NCBI GenBank assembly: GCA_019313735.1
Contig: JAFDAR010000045.1
Location: 1-7,650, forward strand
Direction of reading: 5' to 3'
Origin: Deltaproteobacteria bacterium
GTDB taxonomy: Bacteria > Desulfobacterota > Syntrophia > Syntrophales > UBA2210
DNA length: 7,650 nt
The notes beneath the pieces are model-generated. The model did no database searches. It saw only the letters and a list, made by a program, of their open reading frames with translations, and was not told the DNA's origin. Positions 1 through 5,983 of this stretch are shown here, one piece after another. The translations under genes and the position numbers were made by a program. Numbering within the stretch: position 1 is the stretch's first letter; every line of letters begins with the position of its first letter.

Positions 1-896
1 TCGGCGAGACTTATCTCTCCCGGCCTCGGTACGCGTCCCCCTCCCACCAGGCCCGCGTCGGATATGGAGTGGTGTGGCGCGCGAAATGGTCTCACGGCCA
101 GGAGAGAGTCTTTTTTGCCGAGCAGTCCGGCCACGGAATGGATCTTTGTTGTTTCGATGGCCTCTTCAAGCGAAAGATCAGGCAGAATCGTCAGGAGGCG
201 CCGGGCCAGCATGGTCTTGCCTGAGCCGGGCGGACCGATCATGATGATGTTGTGTCCGCCGCTGGCCGCCACCTCCATTGCCCTCTTCGCCTGATTCTGG
301 CCATTGACCTCGCTGAAATCGAATGGATAATGGAGACTCCGGGAAAACAGATCAGATATGTCCGTCTCCACGGGGGGAAACTCTTTTGTCCCGTTAAGAA
401 ATTCAACCACATCGTGCAGATAATCAACAGCTATCGCATCTATCTTTCCAACCATTGCGGCTTCCCCGGCATTTTCCCTTGGAAGCACGATACCCTTCAA
501 CCCCATCTTCGCCGCCTGGATTCCGGCCGGCAGGGCGCCGTGGATGCCTTTAATTCTTCCGTCCAGCGACAATTCTCCTGTGAACATGTATTCGGAGAGC
601 CGTTCCTTTTCAATTACCCCCTGTGCCGACAGGATTCCCACGGCTATCGGAAGGTCAAAACCGGTCCCCTCTTTCTTGATGTCCGCCGGAGCGAGATTTA
701 TGGTCACTCTGTTTTTGGGGAACTTGTAGCCGGAGTTTTTTATGGCGGATTTTATCCTGTCCTTGCTCTCCCTCACAGACGCGTCGGGAAGGCCGACTGT
801 GGAGAACTGCGGGAGGCCCCTGGAGACGTCCACTTCCACATCAACCGGGTAGGAATCTATGCCGATTATGGCGCTGCTCGTTATCTTGACAATCAA
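1..896 (-). CDS. comM: ComM/YifB-family Mg-chelatase-like AAA+ ATPase, N-terminal 298 residues (gene cut by left edge)
   Basis: ComM is a hexameric AAA+ helicase that drives branch migration during integration of foreign DNA in natural transformation; the family (also YifB) is widespread even in bacteria not known to be competent. Read on the minus strand, residues about 10-20 give SSAIIGIDSYPV, followed by the family's S5-like/ChlI N-terminal domain with GLPDASVRESKDRI and PADIKKEG. The Walker A motif GPPGSGKT is at residues 221-228 (bases 213-236), followed by the conserved FRAPHHSISDAGLVGGG and PRPGEISLA stretches. Walker B, sensor and C-terminal regions lie outside the window; the usual length is about 510 residues. 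The start is TTG at 896-894: an in-frame stop lies six codons upstream of it, no ATG fits, and a GAGAGG ribosome-binding site lies 8 bases before it. The protein then begins MIVKITSSA, as relatives do. It is divergent from the zapB-zapA block. Confidence 0.95.
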   Translation of the reverse strand, partial: MIVKITSSAIIGIDSYPVDVEVDVSRGLPQFSTVGLPDASVRESKDRIKSAIKNSGYKFPKNRVTINLAPADIKKEGTGFDLPIAVGILSAQGVIEKERLSEYMFTGELSLDGRIKGIHGALPAGIQAAKMGLKGIVLPRENAGEAAMVGKIDAIAVDYLHDVVEFLNGTKEFPPVETDISDLFSRSLHYPFDFSEVNGQNQAKRAMEVAASGGHNIIMIGPPGSGKTMLARRLLTILPDLSLEEAIETTKIHSVAGLLGKKDSLLAVRPFRAPHHSISDAGLVGGGRVPRPGEISLA

Positions 897-953
897 TTCA
901 GACGCCTCTCAGGAATTTTCTCCATACCTTACATAACTTCCGGGGAAGGATTG

Positions 954-1045
954 GAGACCTTTGCATAACGTCCCCTTTTGCCCAATTTCTGCGTCAGTCT
1001 CAAATTTTAATCCTCGAACAAAATTTAACATTCTGCAAAGGTCTC
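954..1045 (-). mobile_element. MITE-like element copy 1 (92 bp, internally deleted form)
   Basis: The element has 12-bp perfect terminal inverted repeats, GAGACCTTTGCA at 954-965 and its complement at 1034-1045. It is flanked by a perfect 5-bp direct repeat, GATTG, at 949-953 and 1046-1050, as expected for a target-site duplication. Bases 954-1018 are identical in inverted orientation to 2059-2123 of copy 2, and the remaining 27 bases match the other end of copy 2 at 23 positions. It encodes no transposase; short frames across it give only meaningless peptides such as FETDAEIGQKGTLCKGL. It was presumably moved in trans by a DDE transposase recognising the same ends. It sits 57 bases upstream of the comM start. 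Strand is given so that both copies share one polarity. The IS family cannot be named from the sequence alone. Confidence 0.85.
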
Positions 1046-1103
1046 GATTGTTCTTTTCCTCAGCCCAGAGTAAGCTTAAAGGGAAAATCACTTACAGTTT
1101 TTC

Positions 1104-1132
1104 ATGCTATTGGATGCAGAGGATTATGGCAA
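1104..1132 (-). promoter_or_regulatory. Possible sigma70-type promoter for comM
   Basis: On the minus strand TTGCCA (bases 1132-1127) is followed after 17 bases by TAGCAT (1109-1104). The first box matches the sigma70 consensus at five of six positions and the second at four of six. A transcript from here would start near 1097 and pass through the MITE-like element at 954-1045 before reaching the comM start at 896. No better candidate was seen between the element and comM. The call is weak and depends on spacing and consensus alone. Confidence 0.35.
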
Positions 1133-1156
1133 GGATTTTTATTGAGAAATAGCGTC

Positions 1157-1185
1157 TTGACTTTTGCCGGGCGAGTTGGCATAAT
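1157..1185 (+). promoter_or_regulatory. Sigma70-type promoter of the zapB-zapA-ssrS block
   Basis: TTGACT (1157-1162) and CATAAT (1180-1185) are separated by 17 bases; each box matches the consensus at five of six positions. Transcription would begin near 1192, giving a leader of only about 16 bases before the proposed TTG start at 1208. This is the best promoter match I found in the window, and it lies just upstream of the first gene of the rightward block. Confidence 0.65.
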
Positions 1186-1207
1186 TGAAACAAGAGATTA
1201 CATCATC

Positions 1208-1459
1208 TTGAAAATAAATTTAAATCTGGATCTAAAATTGGAAAGATTTGGCGAGCTTGAACAAAAAATAAGGGGAATTGTAGAAGAGTATTCCACGTTA
1301 AAAGACCGAAACCGCGAGCTGGAAAAATTGTTGGAAGGGAAAAGCGCGGAACTGGAAGATACAAACAACAGGATAAGGGCTTTCAACAATGAAAAGGATG
1401 TTTTACGTACCAGGGTGGATAGCCTCCTTGATATGCTGCGTGATGTAGAAGTGTCGTAG
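1208..1459 (+). CDS. ZapB-like coiled-coil cell-division protein
   Basis: This is an 83-residue protein that is almost entirely a charged heptad-type coiled coil from about residue 8 to 78 (ELEQKIRGIVEEYSTLKDRN, then further Leu/Glu/Lys-rich repeats, ending DSLLDMLRDVEVS). It has no signal peptide or membrane segment. The size, composition and position directly before zapA fit the small ZapB-like (DUF904-type) proteins found there in many Desulfobacterota. ZapB proteins bind ZapA and help align the FtsZ ring at mid-cell; that role is inferred here from context. The start chosen is TTG at 1208, with a modest AAGAGA site at 1192-1197, because the frame further upstream (an alternative TTG at 1142) runs through the promoter. 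The gene is separated from zapA by 24 bases and is probably co-transcribed with it. Coiled coils resemble each other, so the family call is less certain than the existence of the gene. Confidence 0.75.
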   Translation: MKINLNLDLKLERFGELEQKIRGIVEEYSTLKDRNRELEKLLEGKSAELEDTNNRIRAFNNEKDVLRTRVDSLLDMLRDVEVS

Positions 1460-1483
1460 GGCTTAAACACAGGGGAATCGCAT

Positions 1484-1795
1484 TTGAAACGGCGTTTCGA
1501 TATAAGAGTAATGGGACTGGAATTTTCAGTCCTGAGTGACAAAGGGGATGAATATGTAAACAATATTGTCCGGTATATAAATGAGAGGGCTAAGGAAATA
1601 GGAGATGCCTCAGAGAATGTAACAACTTCAGATATTGCTGTATTGGTTGCTTTGAATATTGCCGAGGAATTGTTTAGAGTAAAAGAAGAAAAAGAGGATC
1701 TGCATGGCAGATTTGAAAACGGAGTTGAAAAATTAATCAGTTATATAGATAAAAAAAGCAAGTCAATCCCCTGCGATGTGCGTGATGATCTTTAG
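1484..1795 (+). CDS. zapA: Cell division protein ZapA
   Basis: ZapA is a cytoplasmic protein that binds and cross-links FtsZ protofilaments, promoting Z-ring assembly. The 103 residues show the family layout. An N-terminal beta-rich head (RRFDIRVMGLEFSVLSDKGD) is followed by EYVNNIVRYINERAKEI, the characteristic TSDIAVLVALNIAEELFRVKEE segment at about residues 47-68, and a C-terminal helix that forms the dimer coiled coil. Length is normal for the family. The start is TTG at 1484, with an AGGGGA ribosome-binding site at 1471-1476 and a 7-base spacer. The last nine codons before the stop (about CDVRDDL and its preceding residues) overlap the 5' arm of the predicted 6S RNA, so the unusual tail is probably shaped by the RNA. 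The gene lies between the zapB-like gene and ssrS. Confidence 0.92.
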   Translation: MKRRFDIRVMGLEFSVLSDKGDEYVNNIVRYINERAKEIGDASENVTTSDIAVLVALNIAEELFRVKEEKEDLHGRFENGVEKLISYIDKKSKSIPCDVRDDL

Positions 1796-1957
1796 TTTTT
1801 TGAACCAACACCTTATAACTGGGCGCTCTTCCTTGTTAGTGGTGTGCATGTCTGCTGATTCCCGCAAGGGAAGAGGTGGAAAGCCTGAAGCAGCAACAGG
1901 GCGCCAATTCTTTTGTAAGGTTCAAAAAAATGGTTGTTACGGCATAGGCGGGGGAGA
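1767..1957 (+). ncRNA. ssrS: 6S RNA (RNA polymerase regulator), ends approximate
   Basis: 6S RNA folds as a long rod with a central bubble that mimics an open promoter, and sequesters sigma70 RNA polymerase in stationary phase. The terminal stem is TCCCCTGC (1767-1774) with GCGGGGGA (1948-1955). The next stem is a perfect 11-bp match, TTTTTTGAACC (1796-1806) with GGTTCAAAAAA (1919-1929). A bubble follows, then GGCGC (1822-1826) with GCGCC (1901-1905), CCT-GTT (1831-1837, one bulge) with AACAGG (1895-1900), and CTGCT/AGCAG. The apical hairpin TTCCC-GCAA-GGGAA is at 1859-1872. Sequence blocks also match E. coli 6S RNA in order: GGCGCTC, GGTG.GCATG and AAGCCT.AA. The length of about 190 bases and the position directly after zapA are those of ssrS in many Proteobacteria. 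No separate promoter or clear terminator was seen, so processing from the zapA transcript is likely. Confidence 0.87.
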
Positions 1958-1981
1958 AATATGGCAGAAGTAGTTTCATTT

Positions 1982-2123
1982 GAGACCTTTGAAAGATGTT
2001 CAATTTTGTTCAAATTCAAGGAAGGCGATAATTTTAACCACAGGAATATACTGGATATTTCGAGGATTAAAATTTGAGACTGACGCAGAAATTGGGCAAA
2101 AGGGGACGTTATGCAAAGGTCTC
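1982..2123 (+). mobile_element. MITE-like element copy 2 (142 bp, longer form)
   Basis: The ends are 10-bp perfect inverted repeats, GAGACCTTTG at 1982-1991 and its complement at 2114-2123. A perfect 5-bp target duplication, CATTT, lies at 1977-1981 and 2124-2128. Relative to copy 1 it has 50 extra internal bases (2009-2058); otherwise 88 of 92 aligned bases agree, including a 65-bp identical arm at 2059-2123. It carries no coding sequence of its own. It is inserted 21 bases past the terminal stem of the 6S RNA and ends 153 bases before rny. Its polarity relative to rny is the same as that of copy 1 relative to comM. Confidence 0.85.
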
Positions 2124-2150
2124 CATTTCTCTCAAGGTCCTGGGCGAGGT

Positions 2151-2194
2151 ATGTCGAGCCCTGCCTCCATGCGATTGCGCTTCAGGCGCGACAT
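2151..2194 (+). other. Possible stem-loop in the region upstream of rny
   Basis: ATGTCG (2151-2156) can pair with CGACAT (2189-2194), and after a 5-base bulge TGCCT (2162-2166) can pair with AGGCG (2184-2188, one wobble), giving about 11 pairs around a 17-base loop. It lies 82 bases before the rny start. No T-run follows it, so it is not an intrinsic terminator. Apart from this and the MITE-like element, the 1958-2276 gap holds no gene and no convincing promoter. A chance structure is quite possible. Confidence 0.25.
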
Positions 2195-2276
2195 GTCGTT
2201 TTCCTGTCCCCTCCCGTTTCTACAAATCCTAAGTTCCCGGTTCTTACGGAATAATTACGGGGGGAGGTAAATAAAT

Positions 2277-3842
2277 TTGTCAAATATCAGTTTTATAATA
2301 CTTATAGTGTTGGGATCTGTCGCGGCGGGCGTGGCGCTGGGGTATCTTGCCAGAAAAAGCATTTCCAGCAGGATGCTGGATTCGTCCGAGAACCTGTCGT
2401 TGAGGATTACAAGTGAGGCCAAGAAGGAAGCGGAGAATATAAAAAAAGAGGCTATTCTCCAAGCCAAAGATAATCTCCTCAGGTCCAAAAATGAATTCGA
2501 AAAAGAAACAAGAAACAGAAGGACGGAGCTTGAGAAGATAGAAAACAGGCTTCACCAGAAGGAAGAAAATCTGGACAAAAAGGTGGACCTTTTCGCCCAA
2601 AGAGAGGCCAGTATAGAAAAAAAGGAGAGTGCTGTCCTTAGTAAAGAGACGCTTTTGGATGAAAAGCATGGCAATCTGGATAAGATTATTAAAGAACAAA
2701 GAGAAAGACTGGAGCAAATTGCCGGTATTTCCTCAAAGGATGCAAGGGAATATCTGGTCCAGTTGATGACGGATGACGCGCGGCACGAAGCGAGCGGTGT
2801 AATAAGAAGAATAGAGGAAGAAACAAAACGGGAATCCGAGAAAAGGTCCAGTGAGATATTGGCTTATGCGGTCCAGAGGTATGCATCCGATTTTGTGGTC
2901 GAGAAGACCGTATCGGTTGTAACCCTGCCCTCGGATGAAATGAAGGGGAGAATAATCGGCAGGGAAGGGAGAAACATAAGGGCTATCGAGGCCGCTACCG
3001 GTACAGACCTGATTATAGACGATACGCCTGAGGCCGTAGTTGTCTCGAGTTTCGATCCAATACGGCGGGAAGTGGCAAAAAGATCCCTGGAGAATCTGAT
3101 AAGTGACGGGAGGATCCATCCGGGGAGGATAGAGGAGATAGTCAAGAAGGTAAGGGCCGAGATTGATAAGGTAATTCGTGAAACAGGCGAAAGGGTGTCA
3201 TTCGATGCGGGTATTCACGATGTCCATCCTGAGCTGTTGATTCTCCTCGGAAGGTTGAGATTCCGGACAAGCTTTTCCCAGAACGTTCTGGAACATTCCA
3301 TCGAAGTCTCGCATCTTGCGGGCATGATGGCTGCTGAGCTCAAGGTAAATGTAAAAGACGCAAAAAGGGCGGGGTTGCTGCACGATATAGGGAAGGCCAT
3401 TGATCATGAAGTCGAGGGTTCTCATGCCTCTATTGGAGCGGAATACGCCAGAAAGTTCGGGGAATCAGAGAGGATTGTTCAGGCCATAGCGCATCATCAT
3501 GACGACGGGCGCAACAACACTGTCCTGGATGTTCTTATACAGGCGGCAGACACGCTTTCCGCCGCGAGGCCGGGTGCCCGCAGGGAAATGCTGGAGACTT
3601 ACGTGAAACGGCTGACCGAACTGGAGGGGATAGCGACCTCTTTCAACGGCGTAGACAAGTGTTACGCCATACAGGCCGGGAGAGAGATACGTATCCTTGT
3701 GGAAAATGAAAAAGTGTCTGACAATGATGCTGTGATGCTCTGCAGGGATATCGCGAAAAAGATCGAATCAGAGCTTACCTACCCGGGGCAGATAAAGGTT
3801 ACAGTCATAAGAGAAACACGCGTATCCGATTTCGCAAAATAG
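2277..3842 (+). CDS. rny: Ribonuclease Y
   Basis: RNase Y is a membrane-anchored endoribonuclease that starts decay of many mRNAs. The 521 residues show the full family architecture. There is an N-terminal membrane helix (about residues 4-24, ISFIILIVLGSVAAGVALGY), then a long Glu/Lys/Arg-rich coiled coil to about residue 190. A KH RNA-binding domain follows with the GREG loop at 228-231 in IIGREGRNIRAIE. The HD hydrolase domain has metal-ligand candidates H340, H369-D370 (in HDIGK) and H406-H408 with D409. A C-terminal domain ends the protein. Length is typical (about 510-520), and nothing essential is missing. The start is TTG at 2277, preceded by a strong GGGGGAGG site and a 9-base spacer; the membrane segment begins immediately after it. 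It is followed after 16 bases by ymdB, its common neighbour in many bacteria. Confidence 0.97.
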   Translation: MSNISFIILIVLGSVAAGVALGYLARKSISSRMLDSSENLSLRITSEAKKEAENIKKEAILQAKDNLLRSKNEFEKETRNRRTELEKIENRLHQKEENLDKKVDLFAQREASIEKKESAVLSKETLLDEKHGNLDKIIKEQRERLEQIAGISSKDAREYLVQLMTDDARHEASGVIRRIEEETKRESEKRSSEILAYAVQRYASDFVVEKTVSVVTLPSDEMKGRIIGREGRNIRAIEAATGTDLIIDDTPEAVVVSSFDPIRREVAKRSLENLISDGRIHPGRIEEIVKKVRAEIDKVIRETGERVSFDAGIHDVHPELLILLGRLRFRTSFSQNVLEHSIEVSHLAGMMAAELKVNVKDAKRAGLLHDIGKAIDHEVEGSHASIGAEYARKFGESERIVQAIAHHHDDGRNNTVLDVLIQAADTLSAARPGARREMLETYVKRLTELEGIATSFNGVDKCYAIQAGREIRILVENEKVSDNDAVMLCRDIAKKIESELTYPGQIKVTVIRETRVSDFAK

Positions 3843-3858
3843 AGGGAAGACCTGAAAA

Positions 3859-4644
3859 ATGAAGGTGCTCTTCATAGGGGATATAGTAGGAAAACCGGGG
3901 AGAAAAGCGGTAAGCGCTCTCCTTCCCGGTATAGTGGGGCAATATGGAGTGGATATTGTCATCGCGAATTGTGAGAATGCGGCCGGCGGGTTTGGTGTAA
4001 CCAGAAAGGTAGTGGATGAACTCTACCACAACGAAATAGACATCCTGACTTCCGGAAATCATATATGGGATAAAAAAGAGATCAGTAATTTTATTGACGA
4101 CTACGAGACCCTTTTAAGGCCGGCCAATTATCCGGAAGGAACCGTCGGCAAGGGAAGTGTGACAATAAAGACCAGATTGGGTCTATCTCTGGGCGTGTTG
4201 AATCTTGAGGGAAGAATCTTTATGAAACCCCTCGATTCTCCTTTTCGTGTTGCCGAGAGAGAGATAGAAAAACTGAAGCGTGAAACGGATATAATAATTG
4301 TTGACATGCATGCCGAGGCGACATCTGAAAAGGAGGCGCTGGGCTGGTTTCTGGATGGAAAGGTCAGCGCTGTCGTAGGCACGCATACACATGTGCAGAC
4401 GGCGGATGAGAGGGTGCTGCCCGGTGGAACCGCATATATAACGGATGCCGGTATGACGGGCCCCTTTGATTCTGTTCTGGGTATGAAGAAAGAGGTGTCT
4501 CTTGAAAGATTTCTGACCCTCCTGCCCAACAGGTTCGATGTCGCGAAGGGGGATATCCGGCTCCAGGGAGTTCTGATAGACATTGACAATAAAACAGGCA
4601 GGGGTCTTTCTATTGAGAGATTGAGCATTTGCACGGAAGGTTGA
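3859..4644 (+). CDS. ymdB: YmdB-family metallophosphoesterase (TIGR00282 type)
   Basis: This family comprises cytoplasmic dinuclear-metal phosphoesterases. Members hydrolyse 2',3'-cyclic nucleotides in vitro, and in Bacillus subtilis YmdB affects biofilm and motility decisions. The 261 residues match family length. Metal-ligand positions are visible: D8 (FIGDIVGKPGR), E39-N40 (ANCENAAGG), N67-H68 (TSGNHIWDKKE), H151 (VDMHAEATSEKEA), H176 and H178 (GTHTHVQTAD). The family signature YITDAGMTGPFDSVLGM follows. No signal peptide or membrane segment is present. The start is ATG at 3859; an AGAGGGA site overlaps the rny stop codon. The tight spacing on both sides supports co-transcription with rny and tyrS. 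Pairing with RNase Y fits a role in nucleotide turnover or signalling linked to RNA decay, but the physiological substrate in this organism is not known. This is not the unrelated E. coli macrodomain protein also called YmdB. Confidence 0.95.
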   Translation: MKVLFIGDIVGKPGRKAVSALLPGIVGQYGVDIVIANCENAAGGFGVTRKVVDELYHNEIDILTSGNHIWDKKEISNFIDDYETLLRPANYPEGTVGKGSVTIKTRLGLSLGVLNLEGRIFMKPLDSPFRVAEREIEKLKRETDIIIVDMHAEATSEKEALGWFLDGKVSAVVGTHTHVQTADERVLPGGTAYITDAGMTGPFDSVLGMKKEVSLERFLTLLPNRFDVAKGDIRLQGVLIDIDNKTGRGLSIERLSICTEG

Positions 4645-4649
4645 TAATT

Positions 4650-5957
4650 ATGGGCGGGAAAAGCGCGTATGACATACTTTGTGAGAGAGGTTTTATAGAG
4701 CAGGTAACAGATGAGGAGTCGATAAGGAATCTTCTGGAAAGAGAAAATATCACCTGTTATATCGGTTTTGATCCCACGGCGGCAAGTCTTCACATAGGGA
4801 GTCTTGTCCCGATAATGTCGCTCATGCATATGCAGCACTGCGGGCATAGACCCATCGCTCTTGTCGGCGGAGGTACCGCTCTTATCGGTGACCCCAGCGG
4901 TAAGACCGAGATGCGTCGCATACTGACACGGGATAAAATAGATGCCAATGCGGAGGCTATCAAAAAACAGCTGTCCCGATACCTGGATTTCGGGGAAGGC
5001 AAGGCGCTCCTTTTGAACAACGCGGACTGGCTGGCGGAGCTCAACTATGTGGAGTTCCTGAGAGACATAGGGCGGTGTTTCAGCGTCAACCGGATGCTCG
5101 CCGCGGAGAGCTACCGGATGCGTCTGGAAAAGGGACTCAATTTTATCGAATTCAATTATATGCTTCTGCAATCCTATGACTTTTATTATCTCTGCAGGAA
5201 TTATGGGTGCATTCTCCAGATGGGCGGTAATGATCAGTGGGGCAATATTGTAGCGGGAATAGACCTTACAAGGAGGCTCGAAGAGAAAAAGATCTATGGG
5301 ATAACCTTCCCCCTTCTGACCACATCCCATGGACACAAGATGGGCAAAACGGAGAAAGGGACGGTATGGCTGGACGCGAGTCTCACGACCCCCTATGACT
5401 ACTTTCAGTACTGGATAAATACGGAAGACGCGGACGTGAAAAGATTCCTTGCCCTCTTCACCCTTCTGCCCATAGGAGAGATCAGGGAGTCGGAAAAACT
5501 GGTTGATTCCGAACTGAATATGGCAAAGGCCGTTCTGGCTTTTGAGGCGACAAAGATTACACATGGACAGAACGCGGCGGTTGCCGCATGGGGGGCGGCA
5601 GTGAATAACTTCGGGCTGAGGCCCGTGAGCCCCGGCCTGTTCCCGTCAAGCTCTATCCCCAGGGCCGGTGACGATGCCGATGCGTCGGCGATTCCCACGG
5701 TGGAAAAGACCAGGGAAGAATTTGAGACTGGTATTCCCGCCTTTGAGCTTTTTCATGATGTTGATTTGTGTGCAACCAGAAGTGAAGCGAGGCGATTAAT
5801 TCGACAGGGGGGAGCCTACATTAACGGTCGGCAGATTGCTGCCTTTGATGAGAAAGTCGGGATCGACGATATCGTAGACGGCATCGTCCGCGCGAGAAAG
5901 GGGAAAAAGCAGCACGTCGACATTCGGGTGTTAGAGGGGAGAAGCGTTCCCGCCTGA
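4650..5957 (+). CDS. tyrS: Tyrosyl-tRNA synthetase
   Basis: TyrS is a class I aminoacyl-tRNA synthetase that charges tRNA-Tyr with tyrosine using ATP. The 435 residues include tyrosine-pocket Y37 and the HIGH-type motif HIGS at 48-51 in YIGFDPTAASLHIGSL. The family stretch GGGTALIGDPSGK, then MGGNDQWGN at 191-199 and the KMSKS-type loop KMGKT at 230-234 follow. The S4 RNA-binding domain begins near residue 370 (SEARRLIRQGGAYING from 378). A linker rich in Pro, Ser, Asp and Ala (about residues 315-350) separates catalytic and S4 parts. The start is ATG at 4650, chosen over an in-frame TTG at 4629 that would overlap ymdB, because GGAAGG at 4635-4640 has a proper 9-base spacer to the ATG. Only five bases separate it from the ymdB stop, so the two are probably translated from one message. 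Confidence 0.97.
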   Translation: MGGKSAYDILCERGFIEQVTDEESIRNLLERENITCYIGFDPTAASLHIGSLVPIMSLMHMQHCGHRPIALVGGGTALIGDPSGKTEMRRILTRDKIDANAEAIKKQLSRYLDFGEGKALLLNNADWLAELNYVEFLRDIGRCFSVNRMLAAESYRMRLEKGLNFIEFNYMLLQSYDFYYLCRNYGCILQMGGNDQWGNIVAGIDLTRRLEEKKIYGITFPLLTTSHGHKMGKTEKGTVWLDASLTTPYDYFQYWINTEDADVKRFLALFTLLPIGEIRESEKLVDSELNMAKAVLAFEATKITHGQNAAVAAWGAAVNNFGLRPVSPGLFPSSSIPRAGDDADASAIPTVEKTREEFETGIPAFELFHDVDLCATRSEARRLIRQGGAYINGRQIAAFDEKVGIDDIVDGIVRARKGKKQHVDIRVLEGRSVPA

Positions 5958-5983
5958 CGAATCCCCAGCGGGACCGTCAGCTC

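Noticed and set aside
252..968. A 238-codon open frame on the plus strand
   Set aside because: It is antisense to comM, which shows clear family motifs in its own frame, and it runs into the mobile element.
1776..1973. A 65-codon open frame overlapping the end of zapA
   Set aside because: It covers the 6S RNA, whose stems and conserved sequence blocks explain the segment better.
954..2123. Composite transposon carrying zapB-zapA-ssrS between two element copies
   Set aside because: Each copy has its own distinct 5-bp target duplication, so they inserted separately; the enclosed genes are in their usual conserved order and not cargo.
1980..2270. A 96-codon open frame containing FETDAEIGQKGTLCKGL, with a similar peptide on the minus strand at 909-1091
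   Set aside because: The shared peptide is simply the translation of the repeated element arm in both copies; the frames start or end in unrelated flanking DNA and have no ribosome-binding site of note.
4128..5564. A 478-codon open frame on the minus strand
   Set aside because: It lies antisense to the complete, motif-bearing ymdB and tyrS genes, crosses their boundary, and its translation shows no recognisable domain. It is a shadow of their codon usage.
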